A DNA stretch of 64,000 bases from Diphasiastrum complanatum (Eukaryota > Streptophyta > Lycopodiopsida > Lycopodiales > Lycopodiaceae): contig CM055115.1 of NCBI GenBank assembly GCA_029204225.1, positions 10,626,731 through 10,690,730 on the forward strand, read 5' to 3'. The position numbers and the translations under genes were made by a program. Below, piece after piece: positions 36,526 to 49,132 of the stretch. Below the pieces are notes generated by a model. The model was not told the origin of the DNA. It saw only the letters and a program-made list of their open reading frames with translations, and did not search any database. Each line of letters starts with the position of its first letter. Within the stretch, counting starts at the first letter, position 1.

Positions 36526-37042
36526 TGTTATGTCCATGACCAGTACATAGGATACAATATACTCCTAGTCTTGGATACACGGTACTCCAGTGAAACAAGT
36601 TGTTAGTTATGCCACGTCATACTGGACATGACCCAAAAGTAACTAATATCCTTGTGAGGCCCAAACACACTAAATGGAGTTTAGACAAGGTATGAGATAG
36701 TGTATGCATGTGTAGAGTTATCAATAGCAATTCTATGAATAGTTGGTCCATGCTTAGGACTCTATTCTAGGTGAATCTATATATAGGAAACTTAAGGCTA
36801 TGCATGGCTATGTGCCCAGGATGCTTTTGGCTCTATATATTGGGTCCAAACTCGCCCTACTCCTCATTATGGTTGTGGATTCATTGCCAGGCTCTCACTC
36901 TAAATTCATGATTCTTGTTCCTTGGCTTGGGGGTGAGGCTTCTAGAGTTTGATTGGATGCTTCTACTTGATTGGGTGGTTTCTCCATATTGTGTTATCAT
37001 TGTGTTGTGATTTGTATGCAGGATCTAAGGAGCTTCCTTATA
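36526..37042 (+). repeat. 3' LTR of gypsy element
   Basis: The LTR spans 517 bp with scattered substitutions relative to the 5' copy. Confidence 0.85.
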
Positions 37043-40000
37043 TCTTGCAGGCCATACTACAACATGTAGTACACACGTGCCAACTCAAATTTGTGTCTAT
37101 GATCTGTATTTCCGTTATCACTGCTTGTTTTTTGTGAAACTGCCAATCTAGATCAAGTTTTTGGTAACTAGTTTTCGGAAAATGCTTAAGTAGGGGTAGT
37201 GTCATGTGCTAGGCTTAGCACATTAGCTAGAGATACTTTTGATTGTAAGCTTGAGGGCTTTGAAAGGAATTAATCAATCATTTGTACCCCTCCAAGCTAA
37301 TAGTTCATAAAAGGCCATTATGAGATAACAATGGTAGGTGGACAATAACAATGGTAGGTGGGAGATAACAATGATAGGTGAACTTTTAGAGACAGTTAAT
37401 TTATGGAGGTTCTCTTTAAGTAATCCCACTCTAACATGGATCATTATGTTCGAGGCTCATTCATAGTGATGAGAGTTTCTACTCCTTCATTGTGAATAGG
37501 AGCTATGAGATTCTTCAAAGCTATGGTCTCAAGCTATGGTCACTATCCCACATGATGTTTTCATGTCTTTCTTGATGAGATTCCTATGTCCTTTTGGAAT
37601 TCAATGCTAATTCCTTGTTATTTTCAATGACTTACATTGTTTGGTCTTTTTTCTAATATCATGCTGGATGGCTTGTCTTTGAATTGGCATATCTAGTTTG
37701 AGCTTGCTAATTGCTTAGGCATAGACACATGACATACAAGCTTCAAAGTTGTCGACTTCTGTAGAAATGGTGATTCTAGCCAACACCGTTATGGGCGCAA
37801 ATCAACCTACCTAGTGTAGGAGACAATGCACATTATATTTGAAAAAGAAGTTGAAAATTGATCTATCATGATGAGATGATGACACCTCATAATTATGACC
37901 ACCCTCTTGCCCCTCATTTTTTAGCTCCTTGTGTTACAGAAGACCAACATCTCAATCTTCAAAAAAAAGTAGAAACGAAAGCTTTGAAGCAAAACCTTCA
38001 GACTTTGTAGAAATAGCAACAACCCTCAAGCTTGCAATATTCAAACCTCATTAAAAATAAATAGTGGCCTTGAAGGGCAACATTGCAATCACTAGATGTA
38101 AAGTCCCATTTTATAGATGAGTAAATTATCACCAATCGCTCACATGGTAGCTTGTGCCTCATCGTCATCCAAGGGTGATGGAGGCATATTTTCAATTGCA
38201 TTGGATATGGTAGCTTGGCCCCCTCTCATTCAAGGGTGATGGAGGCCTTGGGAGTTGCAAGCATTGTAAGCACAAAATCTCTCAAGGCCTCCACCGCCCT
38301 TGAATGAAGCTAGACACGACACTCCTATGTTAGGATCAATTGGAAATATTTAACAATTCTTTATACTTTTTGTTCACTATAGGAGCTATGTTGGTGAAAC
38401 GTTATTTCCTTTAAATGAGACAACAAGTTTCAAACTTTCTTTTCTCAACATGCCACACATTTGACTCCAATCACTTGCACAAACGACACCGACATACTGG
38501 AAATTTAATCTGAATATTTTTGAGGTGTGACTAGATTCATCCATCATGTTTCAAGGCCAAGAACATCATCTTTCCATCCCTAGGTTCTTTTGTAGCTTGC
38601 TCTAGAGGTGGTTTCATATCAACAACTAGTGACAACTTCATTTGCCATGCATCTCACTTTAAAAAATGGGGACTTACTAGGGTATACTTGCATCTTTTCT
38701 TTAGATTGAGTCTCTTGCTCTCATATCATATCTCTTCCATTCCATAGCTTGAATTTAAAAATGCTCTTCTCATCAACTGATTGAAGTTGTCAGACAACGA
38801 GACAAGGTAAAAAGGCTACCTTTTAATTGCTCCTACATGACAAAGGACCATTTCTCTCTCATGTGCTAGAGGGTGATCACTTAAGCTCAATATGAAAGAG
38901 GATAAGTCCTTTCTCTTACCTTTGGATCAATGGCATCCCTTCATCCTCAACAAGGGACTTTCCACAGGCTTTCCAATGTAATAAGTGGAGTGCCCTTTGT
39001 AAAATTGAACAACAATCAAACTACTTCAATAGTCCATCGATATGCCCTTTTACATTTGGATAATCATGAAAAGGACTCGACTCTTAGGACACATTTGCAT
39101 GCAACTCTCTCACCACCTCAAAGTGATGCCAAGTGGGGGTGAGGGGATCCCTAGGCCCCTCTTTATAAGAACCTGTACGTCTCTCTCAACGAGCCTTGGG
39201 GTGAGGGGGTATGCATGACGTCGTTGTATTAGCTTCTCAACAAAATGGATTTAGGTTTATTTACTGAATCATGGTTGAGATGTGAAGTCTTATGTTAATC
39301 AAGATAATCACTAGAATATTCAGTCCTCAAGATACCCAGTGGTGGGCCTTTACCGGGTTGATATCTCGAGCTATGAGGAAAACTAGGTTTTTGTCATAAG
39401 TGTCTTTGGTTGTGGATGACGTTCATAACATGCCTAGGCATATGTGAGTGTTGTTTCAGACTACATTGGCAAATCCCAAAACTCAAAATGGAGTTATCTC
39501 ATTGGTCCATGGAAGGAAACTGGGTCTCCTCCCCTTTCAGACTTACGCAGAGTTGCCACCATGTGGCAAATGAGATGGAATGAGACCCTTGCGACGTAGG
39601 GACAACTCAGGACCAATTTTTGGACCTGGGGACACTTCCTAACATATTGAGTCAGCTTAAGATAAATGGACCAATGGTATGGTAGGAATTCAAACAATCC
39701 AATCAAATTGTGTCCATTGCCAACCAACTCACCTGCCAAGGTTAAAAAAATGAAGGACAAGTAAAAGCAAAGGGACTTGACGGTAATCTAAAAAACCCTT
39801 AAAAGGCCATTAGGACGGGCTTGTGCTTCTTTGGTGCTTCCCTCTATACAATTGGCACCCTATACTCTACACTACTCACGCAACCAGCTCACAGCTTTGA
39901 GATCTGGATTTCTTTGTTTTGTCTGCCCTCCTCTTCCTCCTCATTCTCCTCCTCTTGCCGCTGCTGCTGCTGCCTTGCTTGAAGAGCAAGGCCGGTTACA

Positions 40001-40081
40001 CCCACAATCCATCATCGCGTTTTAGTTCAGGAATTTAGCTTCATTTTCTTGGATTTCGAGTCTGCCTCAATTAATCACAGA
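37043..40081. other. Intergenic region upstream of the second dioxygenase gene
   Basis: No gene was supported. Three near-copies of 'gataacaatggtaggtgg' lie at about 37326-37384. A ~40-bp unit (ggtagcttg.gcc..caagggtgatggaggc) is repeated at 38147-38189 and 38208-38247, with an inverted fragment near 38282-38311. A short CTG run (gctgctgctgctgcc) occurs near 39960 in the probable leader of the gene. Confidence 0.5.
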
Positions 40082-41727
40082 ATGGCTGCCGCTGCTGTGG
40101 AGGTCAAGGACCCCGAGGACAACCGGATGAGGAATTCTAAGTATGTCAAGGGTGTTCAGTGCCTTGTAGAGACTGGGATAACGCAAATTCCTGATGCTTA
40201 CATTCAGCCTCCGCATTTACGTCTGAGTGTTACCAAATTTGAGAGCAGCAATGAGATTCCTGTGATTGATCTTGCTGGATTGGAAGATGATCGCCGTTCT
40301 GGAGTGCTAGAGGAAATTCGAAACGCCAGTGAAAGATGGGGCTTCTTCCAGGTTGGTCTTTATGACTTAAACGGCGGGAATATATTTCTGCTAGCTAAGG
40401 CGACACAGCAATCTGGCTTAGTTTTCCAACACGCTCCTAGAAAAGTGTCTAAATAACTATGATATGAAATCGGATTGAGTTGCGTTGGACTCGTTGTCAG
40501 ACACGTGAGGATAGCTTGCTGGTTTGGTTCTGTGAGTGCAGGTCATTAATCACGGTGTGCCTGTGCCTGTGATTGAACGAATGATGGATGTGTCTCGAAG
40601 ATTTCATGAGTTGCCGACGGAGGAAAAAATGGAGCATCATTCTGTTGATCCATCTCGGTCGTACCGTTTCCAAACTAGCTTCAATGCAGAAAAGCAAAAA
40701 GTTCTTGAATGGCGAGATAGCCTTGTACAGAGATGCTATCCTCCTCCTGAAGACGATAAATGGCTCAAAAACCCCAGTGATTATCGGTACTATCTTATTC
40801 CCGAGGGCAGCGATATCTTCAACCTATTTCTGCCTGAATTAATTACATAAGACATGTCTCGCCTTTCTTCATTAAGTATATATGTTAACTTTCTTTGTTA
40901 TCGTTAACAGAGATGCTGCGATGGATTATAGCAGGGAGTTAAGGAAATTGTTGAAGCTTCTTCTGGCAGCTATGTCAGAAGGTTTGAATCTTAGCTCAGA
41001 CACTTTGGAAAAGTGCCTCGGCGAAGAATTCACACAGATGTTTTTAGTAAATTACTATCCACCTTGTCCTAATCCAGATCTTGTTCTCGGCGTCAACTCT
41101 CATTCAGATCCTGGCGGATTGACAGTTCTCTTCCAAGATGAAATTGGTGGCTTACAGGTTTTCAATGAAGGAAATTGGTTTGAGGTCAAGCCCTTGGCAA
41201 ATGCATTTGTTATCAACGTGGCTGACCAATTAGAGGTCTGTAATCAACAAACTAAAGCAACTCAGCCACACACACAAGTTCTATTTTGAAACTAGGTGAC
41301 AAAAATTTAGATGGCTACCAAAAACTTTGAATGGTTATTTGTTGAAGGATTAATAAAAGTGAGCTATATTGTTCCTTCAACTCTACTTGATTTCCAAAAC
41401 AAAGTTGCCTTTACTGTCGCATAGTTAAAGGATGCGCTTTCTAAAAAGAGTTGTTACGCCTTTCTATTACAGGTGCTGAGCAATGGTATATACAAAAGTG
41501 TGGATCATCGTGCCATTCGGAGGATTGGAGACGTCGCTCGGATTTCCGTAGCAACTTTTTGTAACCCGACACGGGAAGCTAAAATAGGTCCCATTGCAGA
41601 ACTTACCAAAATGAATCCTCCTCTTTATAAGGAGTATCTTTTCAGCGATTTCTTGCACCATTTCTTTTCCATGTATTACGATGGAAAAGCTTGCCTAGAC
41701 AACTTTAAGCTACCAACTAAACCATGA
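40082..41727 (+). CDS. 2-oxoglutarate/Fe(II)-dependent dioxygenase, SRG1-like (DOXC class), paralog 2
   Basis: Exons 40082-40351, 40542-40786, 40911-41235 and 41473-41727 join to 365 codons including stop. The start is ATG 40082 (MAAAAVEV); the in-frame codons upstream contain no ATG. Exon phases and positions are identical to paralog 1, and intron 1 is 190 bp in both. Catalytic residues are His236, Asp238 (NSHSDPG), His292 (SVDHRAIRR) and Arg303/Ser305 (RIS). Differences are a four-residue deletion after EEKM, Lys/Arg changes in the linker, and ADQLE where paralog 1 has ADELE. Both copies look functional; the substrate is unknown. The pair arose by duplication before the gypsy insertion between them or with it already nearby. 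Confidence 0.92.
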
Positions 41728-43418
41728 AACCAAATTGGTCAGCCTATTGTGACATACCTAAACAGTCCCATGGCGTTTCTGCCCGCGATGAATACTCTGG
41801 CTCTGGTACATGAACACCCTTGATGCGAATGCATCAAAACTGCCTTCTTGTTGGAAAGGCGTCAAAGAATGCTTACTAAGTATATTAAGTTAATTGTATA
41901 TTGAAGGTTGTTGAGTATGAGGAACTTCTGATGTTCATTCAAGGTATAGAAAATAATCAATTGCTTCGATATTACTTGTACTCTGGAATACGTGGTTTCC
42001 TTTCTGTAGTAGTGTGGCGACGAGAAGCTCGTTGCAGGTCTTTCATATGCTCCAGAAAATGTGTAGTTTATGTTGCTAGATGTTACAAGAAAACCTGAGC
42101 TGAGAACAGTGGAGTGGAGGGAAGGATCCAAAGGGCACATTGACCATATCCATCAAAAAAAGGAAGGATCACTTCACTCAATCTATCATAACTAAATGCC
42201 GATTGTTTTGAAAGATACTCTTTGTAATTGCCTCAAAGAATCATCTTAGATTATTTTGCTCTCAAAAAGAGCTTTGATGCTGCTGCTTTTTTTCATCACC
42301 ACTCTTGCATGAATTATGCCCCTTCATGCTAAGACCATAAATCATATCCAACAAGGCATGCTTGTTCCATGGTATTACAAGAAAATCCTACATGACTGCT
42401 ATTTGCATATATATGCATTCTTAGACCAAGGGCATATGATATGAAAGGCAATGTCAAAATCTGAAATATTGTGGCTACTTGAATATTGAGCTTTCTACAT
42501 ACACATGCAATCCCAATCAATCTCCATATTAGAGCAATGTCAATCATTATAGGAAATATGGGCTTGAAGAGGGCCTTTTTTATTTTATTTTTCTCATTTG
42601 CGTTGCCATGTGGACCAATAGAACTACTGATATCAGGCTTCTATGTTACGTAGCTTGTTGTCGAAAATTAAAATAAATAAATAAATGTTTTATCGGGCAG
42701 CATGTGGAAATCATATTGGATGTTGAGGCCTGCCCTTCCAACTCATCACTACCCAAAGGGACTGAACCACATTCAAAATGTATGTGTTAGAAGGCTACGC
42801 AGAGTTCAAATGAGTAAATCAAGACAGCTTTAATGAGAATACCTTGTCAAATCATGGTTTACTAGTTAACTCGAGTTAACCCATAGAGCCAAAAAACTCA
42901 ATGTTCAAAATTTTGTTTACAGAGATTTTCAACAAGGTAGCTTTTTATACATAACGAATGGCGCCATCAAGGAAACTGTGCTCCTCAATCGACTCTGTGC
43001 TTCTCTTCAATGAGAAAGATGACAATGGATTATGGGTGCCAAAAAAGTATTTAAAAAACTCTTGGGTTTTGTTGCATCCATCATCAAAAGAAAAATTTTG
43101 AAAAAAGGAAGAAGACAAAACTATTATTTCGATTTTACTAGAAGGCCAGAATTATGGATTTCAGAACATCATCAGGAGGAAAATATACATCTGAAATATT
43201 AGTTCAACATGTATATATGCATTTAGAGTTAAATGTGCAAAGACTGAACTGTCATGATCACAAAAAAAGCAATTGTGAGTATTGATATATTATTTGCACT
43301 TCTATTTGTTACATTCTAGATCACTTAATTGTAAATTGCTAATTTGATCATTTTTCTATTACAGATTTATAATATCCTTCCAATATAAATGAATGGAAAC
43401 CATCTGAATCTGTTGCAG
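41728..43418. other. Intergenic region between dioxygenase 2 and locus C
   Basis: The first ~250 bp are homologous to the 3' flank of dioxygenase 1. Beyond that I see no coding or repeat signal that I can name. Acceptor-like 'ttctattacag' and 'tctgttgcag' sites near 43364 and 43418 lead into locus C and may bound a small upstream exon. Confidence 0.45.
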
Positions 43419-44254
43419 GTGTATTGGATGTACTTCATGCCGATATTGGACAATTGCAATACAAAGGTAGAATCACAAAAGATCTTGTTGATTGTGAATT
43501 TGTTTTTTATGAATCGATGTATATTCCCAATTTAAAAGGGGGTTTCGGGAGAATCCAGACCATTCCACTACCTAGTTTTAAAAGTGATGAATGAGTTACT
43601 CATGATGCCTTAGTTTTAGAATCATTTCGATATAAACTGTGTAATGACATAAAAAATACATTAAAGATAAGTATTGGCTAAAAAACAGTTCGATTAAGTT
43701 GGTTTGTTTCTTTGAATATGTTTGTGGATTTTTTCGCAAGTGTTGATGTACACAAAACTCCAACTATGTTTGTTTGTAAAAATTTATTGGAAAGTATACT
43801 ATCTGAGCTTATGGATGAAGGTTGGGATAAGATATCAAATGGAGATATAGAATGCAGAATCAAAATGTCCTTCATATGCTTTCATTATCAAATAGAAAAA
43901 CAAATGCTCAGCCTCAGCTTCCATTACCAAAGATGTAAAAGGATTAAAAGTAAATGGGTATCACTAGATCAAGACCTGGAACAAAGTGGACACTCTGAGA
44001 GGAGGAATATTGACATAATTTACAGTGATGAACTTCTAACTTGTATTGAGGTGGAGGAAGATTGGAGCCTGAGTTACATTAGGGAGGAACTATTGCTCCT
44101 ACAAAATGATATACCCACATATTGCAGATTCATTTCCAATGGTAAACTGGTAAGTTGCTTAAACATTTTTATTCTTCTCTAGTAGCTTAAATCAAGAATC
44201 AATCATATAATAACTATTCTTAGATTGTTAATGCAGAGATATTGGAGTAACTAA
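43419..44254 (+). pseudogene. Unrecognised conserved family, copy C (two exons)
   Basis: This is a third member of the family at 2.6 and 10.1 kb. The large exon runs from after ctgttgcag (43418) to the donor ctg|gtaagt (44150). A tiny last exon, 44237-44254 after taatgcag, ends RYWSN and TAA. Shared landmarks are FVFYESMY, FGR.Q.IPLP, HKTPTMFVCKNLLESIL, LSLSFHYQRCK..KWVSLDQD and WSLSYIREEL..NDIPTYCRFISNGKL. The 3' half (43712-44149) is one long open frame; the 5' half has a TGA near 43590 and a shift near 43680. No H3-like gene follows here. Confidence 0.55.
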
Positions 44255-44867
44255 TCAAATATTGGAGAAACATTGAAATTTAGAGTCATAACAATAAAAT
44301 TACATCATCATTATGGAATAGAAAATCAAGTAAAAATTGCAATACAATGATATCAGATAGACATAGCTTGATTGTAATAATACATATTCATATCAATGAA
44401 AATCCAAAAGATGGGTTGAGTACAAGTTATATTGTATCTATATTTGATGATAATATGTACATTTTATGTACATTTAATTTGTAATCGAAATAAAATTTCT
44501 ATTCAGTATTTTTTTCTATTTATTCTTCTCTAGCCTTCAAAAAAAGATATAAAACTTATGTCCGTAAAATTATTTGAACTAGCAATAATGTTTACCTTGA
44601 CAAATTTTATTTGTATATCACCAATTGAATTGGCAGTTGTCGATATATGCCGGATGGCTAAAGGAAGCAAAGCAATAAAATCTCTATGTGTGTTGTCAGC
44701 TGAATTATTTTCACACATAGAAAATTTGATACTCCTTCTTTGTTGACTTTTACAGAAAGAATGTTGAGGCTCCAATGTCGGCTGCAGTTTGTAAAAGAAT
44801 TTAGTGACCTCATATAAAAAGATTTCAAGATCAAATTAAAAGACGAATATTTCTCAAGTAATAAGAC

Positions 44868-45652
44868 CTACTTATTTTCATAAGGAATCAAATAAAATTT
44901 GGGCAAAGGGCTACGTTCGATGAAGTATACATCCGCTTCAAAATTGGTCTTCTTTGCCTTTACTACCGACATAAAAAATGGACTCACTCCAAAAATGTCT
45001 CGTAGGGAATCGAGACTAATGTTTCTTTGCAAAAAAATTTGACTAGCTTCAACAATTGTATCCGAAATCTCAACTGTTTTATTTTTTATTTCTTCACAAA
45101 ATTTAGGACCCATCTGAAAGCTTTTTTGGAAATCTGAAAAAAAAGATCAATATAGTTGTTGAGACGATCAATCCTGCTAGCTAAATAGGTCTCATACTCA
45201 TTATAGTGATCAGAATAAAAAAAAACCTGACTAGGATCATAGGGGATTCTAACAAAAAGAGAATGTACAGGGACCGAGAGGGAGGAGGAGACAATATCTA
45301 CAGATCTCCCCACAATGTTGTCAAGTTCCTCTTGGGTTATCTCCTGCTTGGGAGAAGAAACCTTTTGAGGAGGAGACAATATCTACAGATCTCCCCACAA
45401 CAATATGAGTAAAGGAGGGTGACTGTGAATTTGATTTAGAGTCAAAAGACTTTGAAGGGTGGAGAGGACAATGCGAGGGCGCTTGTTGGCTGGAATAACT
45501 CGAGGATTTGAAGCAGCTGGCCTACGAGATCCGGTTTTAAAGAGATGTGGCTGCTTCTTTTTCCTCCTAGAGCTGGTGGGCAGATCTGTCATGTCCAAAG
45601 GAAGATCCCTTGAGGTGCTGGCGTTATCAACATGAAGATTTGAATAACACAC
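44868..45652 (-). pseudogene. Unrecognised minus-strand gene pieces
   Basis: Three frames follow leftward: a basic, Lys/Arg-rich segment (SSRRKKKQPHLFKTGSRR, 45652-45383); a segment with EELDNIVGRSVDIVSS and QVFFYSDHYNEYETYL (45379-45086); and MGPKFCEEIKNKTVEISD..ISLDSLRDIFGV (45113-44868), joined by a frameshift in a poly-A run. A 33-bp unit (aggaggagacaatatctaca..) is repeated 85 bp apart (45283 and 45368) and shifts the frame between the first two parts. No domain is recognised. They may be exons of the gene starting at 46815. Confidence 0.4.
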
Positions 45653-46236
45653 TCGAAGCTATTTGAGGATTACAAAATCCTTAGGCATGATGGTAACACG
45701 CTTACCGTGCATGGTTAAGAGACAAGAATCCTCCCTCGTTTAACACGTCTCCTTTTTTTTAAAGATGCAATGGTCATGGGATCAGAAACTTTTTTACACT
45801 AACTTGTGCAAATGCTTATGTTATCATCTTGAACATTGTTGCATATGCTTCTCTATTGATACTAGAAAAATGACATGCACCTTGAACTAATGTAATGTCC
45901 AATATTTTCCCAACTTCATTCATAATGCTATCAGTAATTGAAGCCTTAATTTTTTTTCATTTTGTTGTTGCTTAGCATTGACTTCAGAGACTTAGTAGTT
46001 AAAATAGAACCTAATGATTTTTCGATGAAAATCTCATTGGGGGGCCAAGTGGTCTTTAGCAACCAATACATAGCAAATATCATGTTTTGAAATAGTTAGT
46101 AAAGATTTGGACACAGTCTCAATCATTGCTAAAATTCAAAAAAGTGGTAATGAACTACTATCAAAATGCTCAAACGCTATGAATACAAATAAGCTAAAAC
46201 TTACTTGAATGCACGGATCCTTCTTTTCTAATAACC

Positions 46237-46815
46237 TCATTTGGATGAAAGATCGCAAATATCCCTTGTTACCAATCTCTTTCTCTTGTTACTTTTTGCT
46301 TTTTTATTTAGCAAATCCATGTCTTTTACCAGAGACAAATACGAGATATGCATGGATTGAAATACCATTTTCATCTTATCATTACTAGTAGTAAAATCAC
46401 ATAAAGAAGACTGTAACATTTGAATCTACTTCTTGAGTACCTCATTTTCCTCCAAACAAGTTTTCAACTGTATAAATTTTTTTTGACTTTCCCTTGATAT
46501 TTTTTTATATTCCTCATCTAAAAAATGTATCCTTTGCAATGAATTTGCATTACCATAGGCTCTCAAATTCTCATAGTAACCTAGTAGATCATTTTTTCCA
46601 TTTAACTGAGTTATTGAATTAAAATCAGGATGTTGCCTTGAATCTGGATCAATAGAATACAATGTTTCTGATGACCATAAATCTAAACGCTTTAGCTTTT
46701 CCTCCCTATAATGGATCATATCAGAAGTTGACAATTTAAATTCTTTTGAATTTCTTGCTCTAAGCGGAGCATACTCTGGTGAAAGATCCACATGAAGATG
46801 ATAAAGCTTAGACAC
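46237..46815 (-). pseudogene. Unrecognised minus-strand gene with coiled-coil-like part
   Basis: The frame starts at ATG 46815 (MSKLYHLHVDL) and is open for about 192 codons to 46237, apart from one in-frame TAG at 46426. The second half is rich in Lys, Glu and Leu with heptad-like spacing (LQRIHFLDEEYKKIS, CLEENEVLKK), suggesting a coiled coil, and ends in a basic KKAKSNKRKR patch that could act as a nuclear signal. A TATA box lies ~100 bp upstream. No homology is recognised. Confidence 0.45.
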
Positions 46816-46910
46816 CAGCTAAAATAGCAAAAAATAATAATACCAAAGAGCACAGAAACAATAACGAAGCTGGAGGTGCGCTAAGGAGATGGAGATGGTA
46901 GACTCCCATA

Positions 46911-46918
46911 TTTATAAA
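46911..46918 (-). promoter_or_regulatory. TATA box of minus-strand gene at 46.8 kb
   Basis: Read leftward, TTTATAAATATGG lies about 96-103 bp before ATG 46815. Confidence 0.5.
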
Positions 46919-47150
46919 ATGCCATAGTCCATGTATTTTTTGAACTTTTGAATGCCCCAAATATTGGGAGGGAATATTTTGACTTCTCAGGAATCATGTT
47001 TAACTATGGTTAAGCACCAGTGTTGTTTGATGTGACACTCATAAGGTACATGGCATTTATTATAGGGCCCTCTTCAGGGCCCATATTTTCTCTAATGGTG
47101 GAAACAATTTCAACCATTAGATGAAGGTCCCAAATCAAAGATAGATAATA

Positions 47151-47285
<135 letters not shown>

Positions 47286-47989
47286 AAAAAAAACCACTCT
47301 TCATCCGATGGCTCCAGGCAACAAGGAGATCTCTATCCCTCCACCCTAGCCTCGTCTACCATATCTAAATTGAGTGTTGTTGATGAAGTGGTTGTCTCGC
47401 CTACTGTAGCAATGAATGGTTGTCATGCAGAAAGCAATCAGTTGTCACATAGGCAAGAGCACATTGCTTTGGTAGCAACAATGGTTCTCACATAGGTGAT
47501 AGTGATGGGCTTGCTGCAATCAATGTTTTCCTTTGATGCAATGGTGTTAATTGAAGAGGAAATTATATATTTCTACTCCGAATGACTCCAAACTCCTTCA
47601 ACTTTCATTTTGTCTCTTTTGATACTTTATACCCCATCTAAGTCATACGAACACACTCCTATCATGCTTACTTATTTCATATGAAAGTTGGGTAATGATA
47701 GTGTCTACACAAGCAAAGATAGCTCTTTCAAGAGTCATACTTTTGATGAAACGACACGAGTGTGACAGAGAAGTTCAACACAAATTTGAATACCTTGGTT
47801 GCTCAGCGTGTGTAGGAAGACTCTGATAATTGAGAAATTAACTATGTCTAATGAGATGGATCATTTGTCACAATAGAACCTATGCAAGATTGAGTCAGAA
47901 GGTTTGAAGCACAACCATAGAGTCAAAAATATTGACGTGTCTAATATAACCATGTTTCTACACTTCAACTCAATCGACAAGTACAATAT

Positions 47990-48468
47990 GAGAATCGATA
48001 TTCAATTCACAATGGTAAAAGATATCATCACAATGCCTTTTCATCTAGTATATGGCCAAGAAGTCGTTATGCCTGTAGAATTCCATATTCCATCCCTTCG
48101 AGTAGCCTATAATCTCAAGCTAGATAATCGACAGATTCTAGCTAACAGGTTACTTCATCTGAAACAATTGTGTGAAACACGTCGGATCAACATCCATGCT
48201 CAACAAGTCCACAAACGTCGACAAAAGGCATGATCGATCCTTAAAACTCAAAGAGTTCCAGGTCAGAGATAAGGTCCTATTATACCAAGCCAAAGCCTTT
48301 AAAGAAAAACTCAAATTTTCTGGACAAGGACCTTATATCGTTCAAAAGATATTTGCCTCTAGATATGTACAACTCCAAACCCTACAAGGCGATATTTTAG
48401 ACATTGTGGTCAATGGGAGCAGACTTAGAGAGTACAATGAGCCCTGTTTTTATCTTGATATGTATTAG
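47990..48468 (+). pseudogene. Gypsy integrase C-terminal domain
   Basis: Two overlapping frames, joined by a frameshift near 48200, encode PFHLVYGQEVVMPVEF, a Leu-rich R..L..L.E.R helix, the basic HDRSLKLKEFQVRDKVLLY stretch, and GPYIVQKIF..QLQTLQGD..VNGSRLREY. This is the usual order of the gypsy integrase tail. It ends at TAG 48466. Confidence 0.8.
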
Positions 48469-49014
48469 TTACTTTACTTCTTAAATTTTGCTCTTTAATT
48501 CTGTTTACTGCCTTCTTGCCATTTCAACAATTTTTTTGGTGTGTTTTCTTGTTTCAAAACATCAAGATATCCTCAGATCAGGCATACAATCAGTCTTTTT
48601 CTATGCAACTACAAGAATCATTCTTTTCTAGAAATTTTGTTTCACAATCACATCAGATAGAATTTGCCCAACCTTTTTTTTAGTATGAACAATTCATTTA
48701 TTACCTCCACGAATTCTGTCTCAGAGACAAACGTTTCAAAAATAACAAAAAAATAGTTTTCCATGTCAGATCCTCACTGATAGAATTCGTGGATAATTCG
48801 CCGAGTCTCAAAATCACCTCCACAATCGCGAATTCTGATCAGACCAATTTTAGTACTGTCATCCAATTTTTACTCATTTTTGTACAAAAAAATCACTTAT
48901 AGGAATTTGTCGGCCCTCAGAACAGTGTCCCCAAGTTTGCGAACCTCACTGAGAAATCGTGAGAACTGAGGATGATTACTAGGTGAAGTTACGACTTTCT
49001 GTCCAAAAAAAGTC

Positions 49015-49022
49015 TATATATA
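49015..49022 (+). promoter_or_regulatory. TATA box before the accessory frame
   Basis: TCTATATATAGGCC lies about 115 bp before ATG 49133, so the downstream frame may have its own promoter. Confidence 0.45.
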
Positions 49023-49132
49023 GGCCTCACCCATTCCCTCCACGAGTTCATTCTAGATTTCTACAAGAGAGTTCCTGCTGAAATTTTTTAAAATTTTCAA
49101 CCTCTCCAGAACTATCTAGAATTACTGCCATC

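Larger units (their letters stand above)
31333..37042 (+). mobile_element. Ty3/gypsy retrotransposon, internally deleted, between the dioxygenase paralogs
   Basis: LTRs of 519 bp (31333-31851) and 517 bp (36526-37042), both starting TGTTATGTCCATGACC, flank a 4.7-kb interior. The PBS TGGTATCAGAGC is at 31853-31864 and the purine tract aaggagggaagaa directly precedes the 3' LTR. Flanks ACTTG and TCTTG suggest a target duplication with one change. The interior has a 1.6-kb leader, a shortened gag, RT, RNase H, integrase and a carboxyl-terminal chromodomain-like remnant. Protease and the RT amino terminus are gone. Confidence 0.88.

Noticed and set aside
37326-37384. CRISPR-like array of three short repeats
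   Set aside because: Contiguous tandem repeats without regular unique spacers in plant nuclear DNA; simple tandem duplication.
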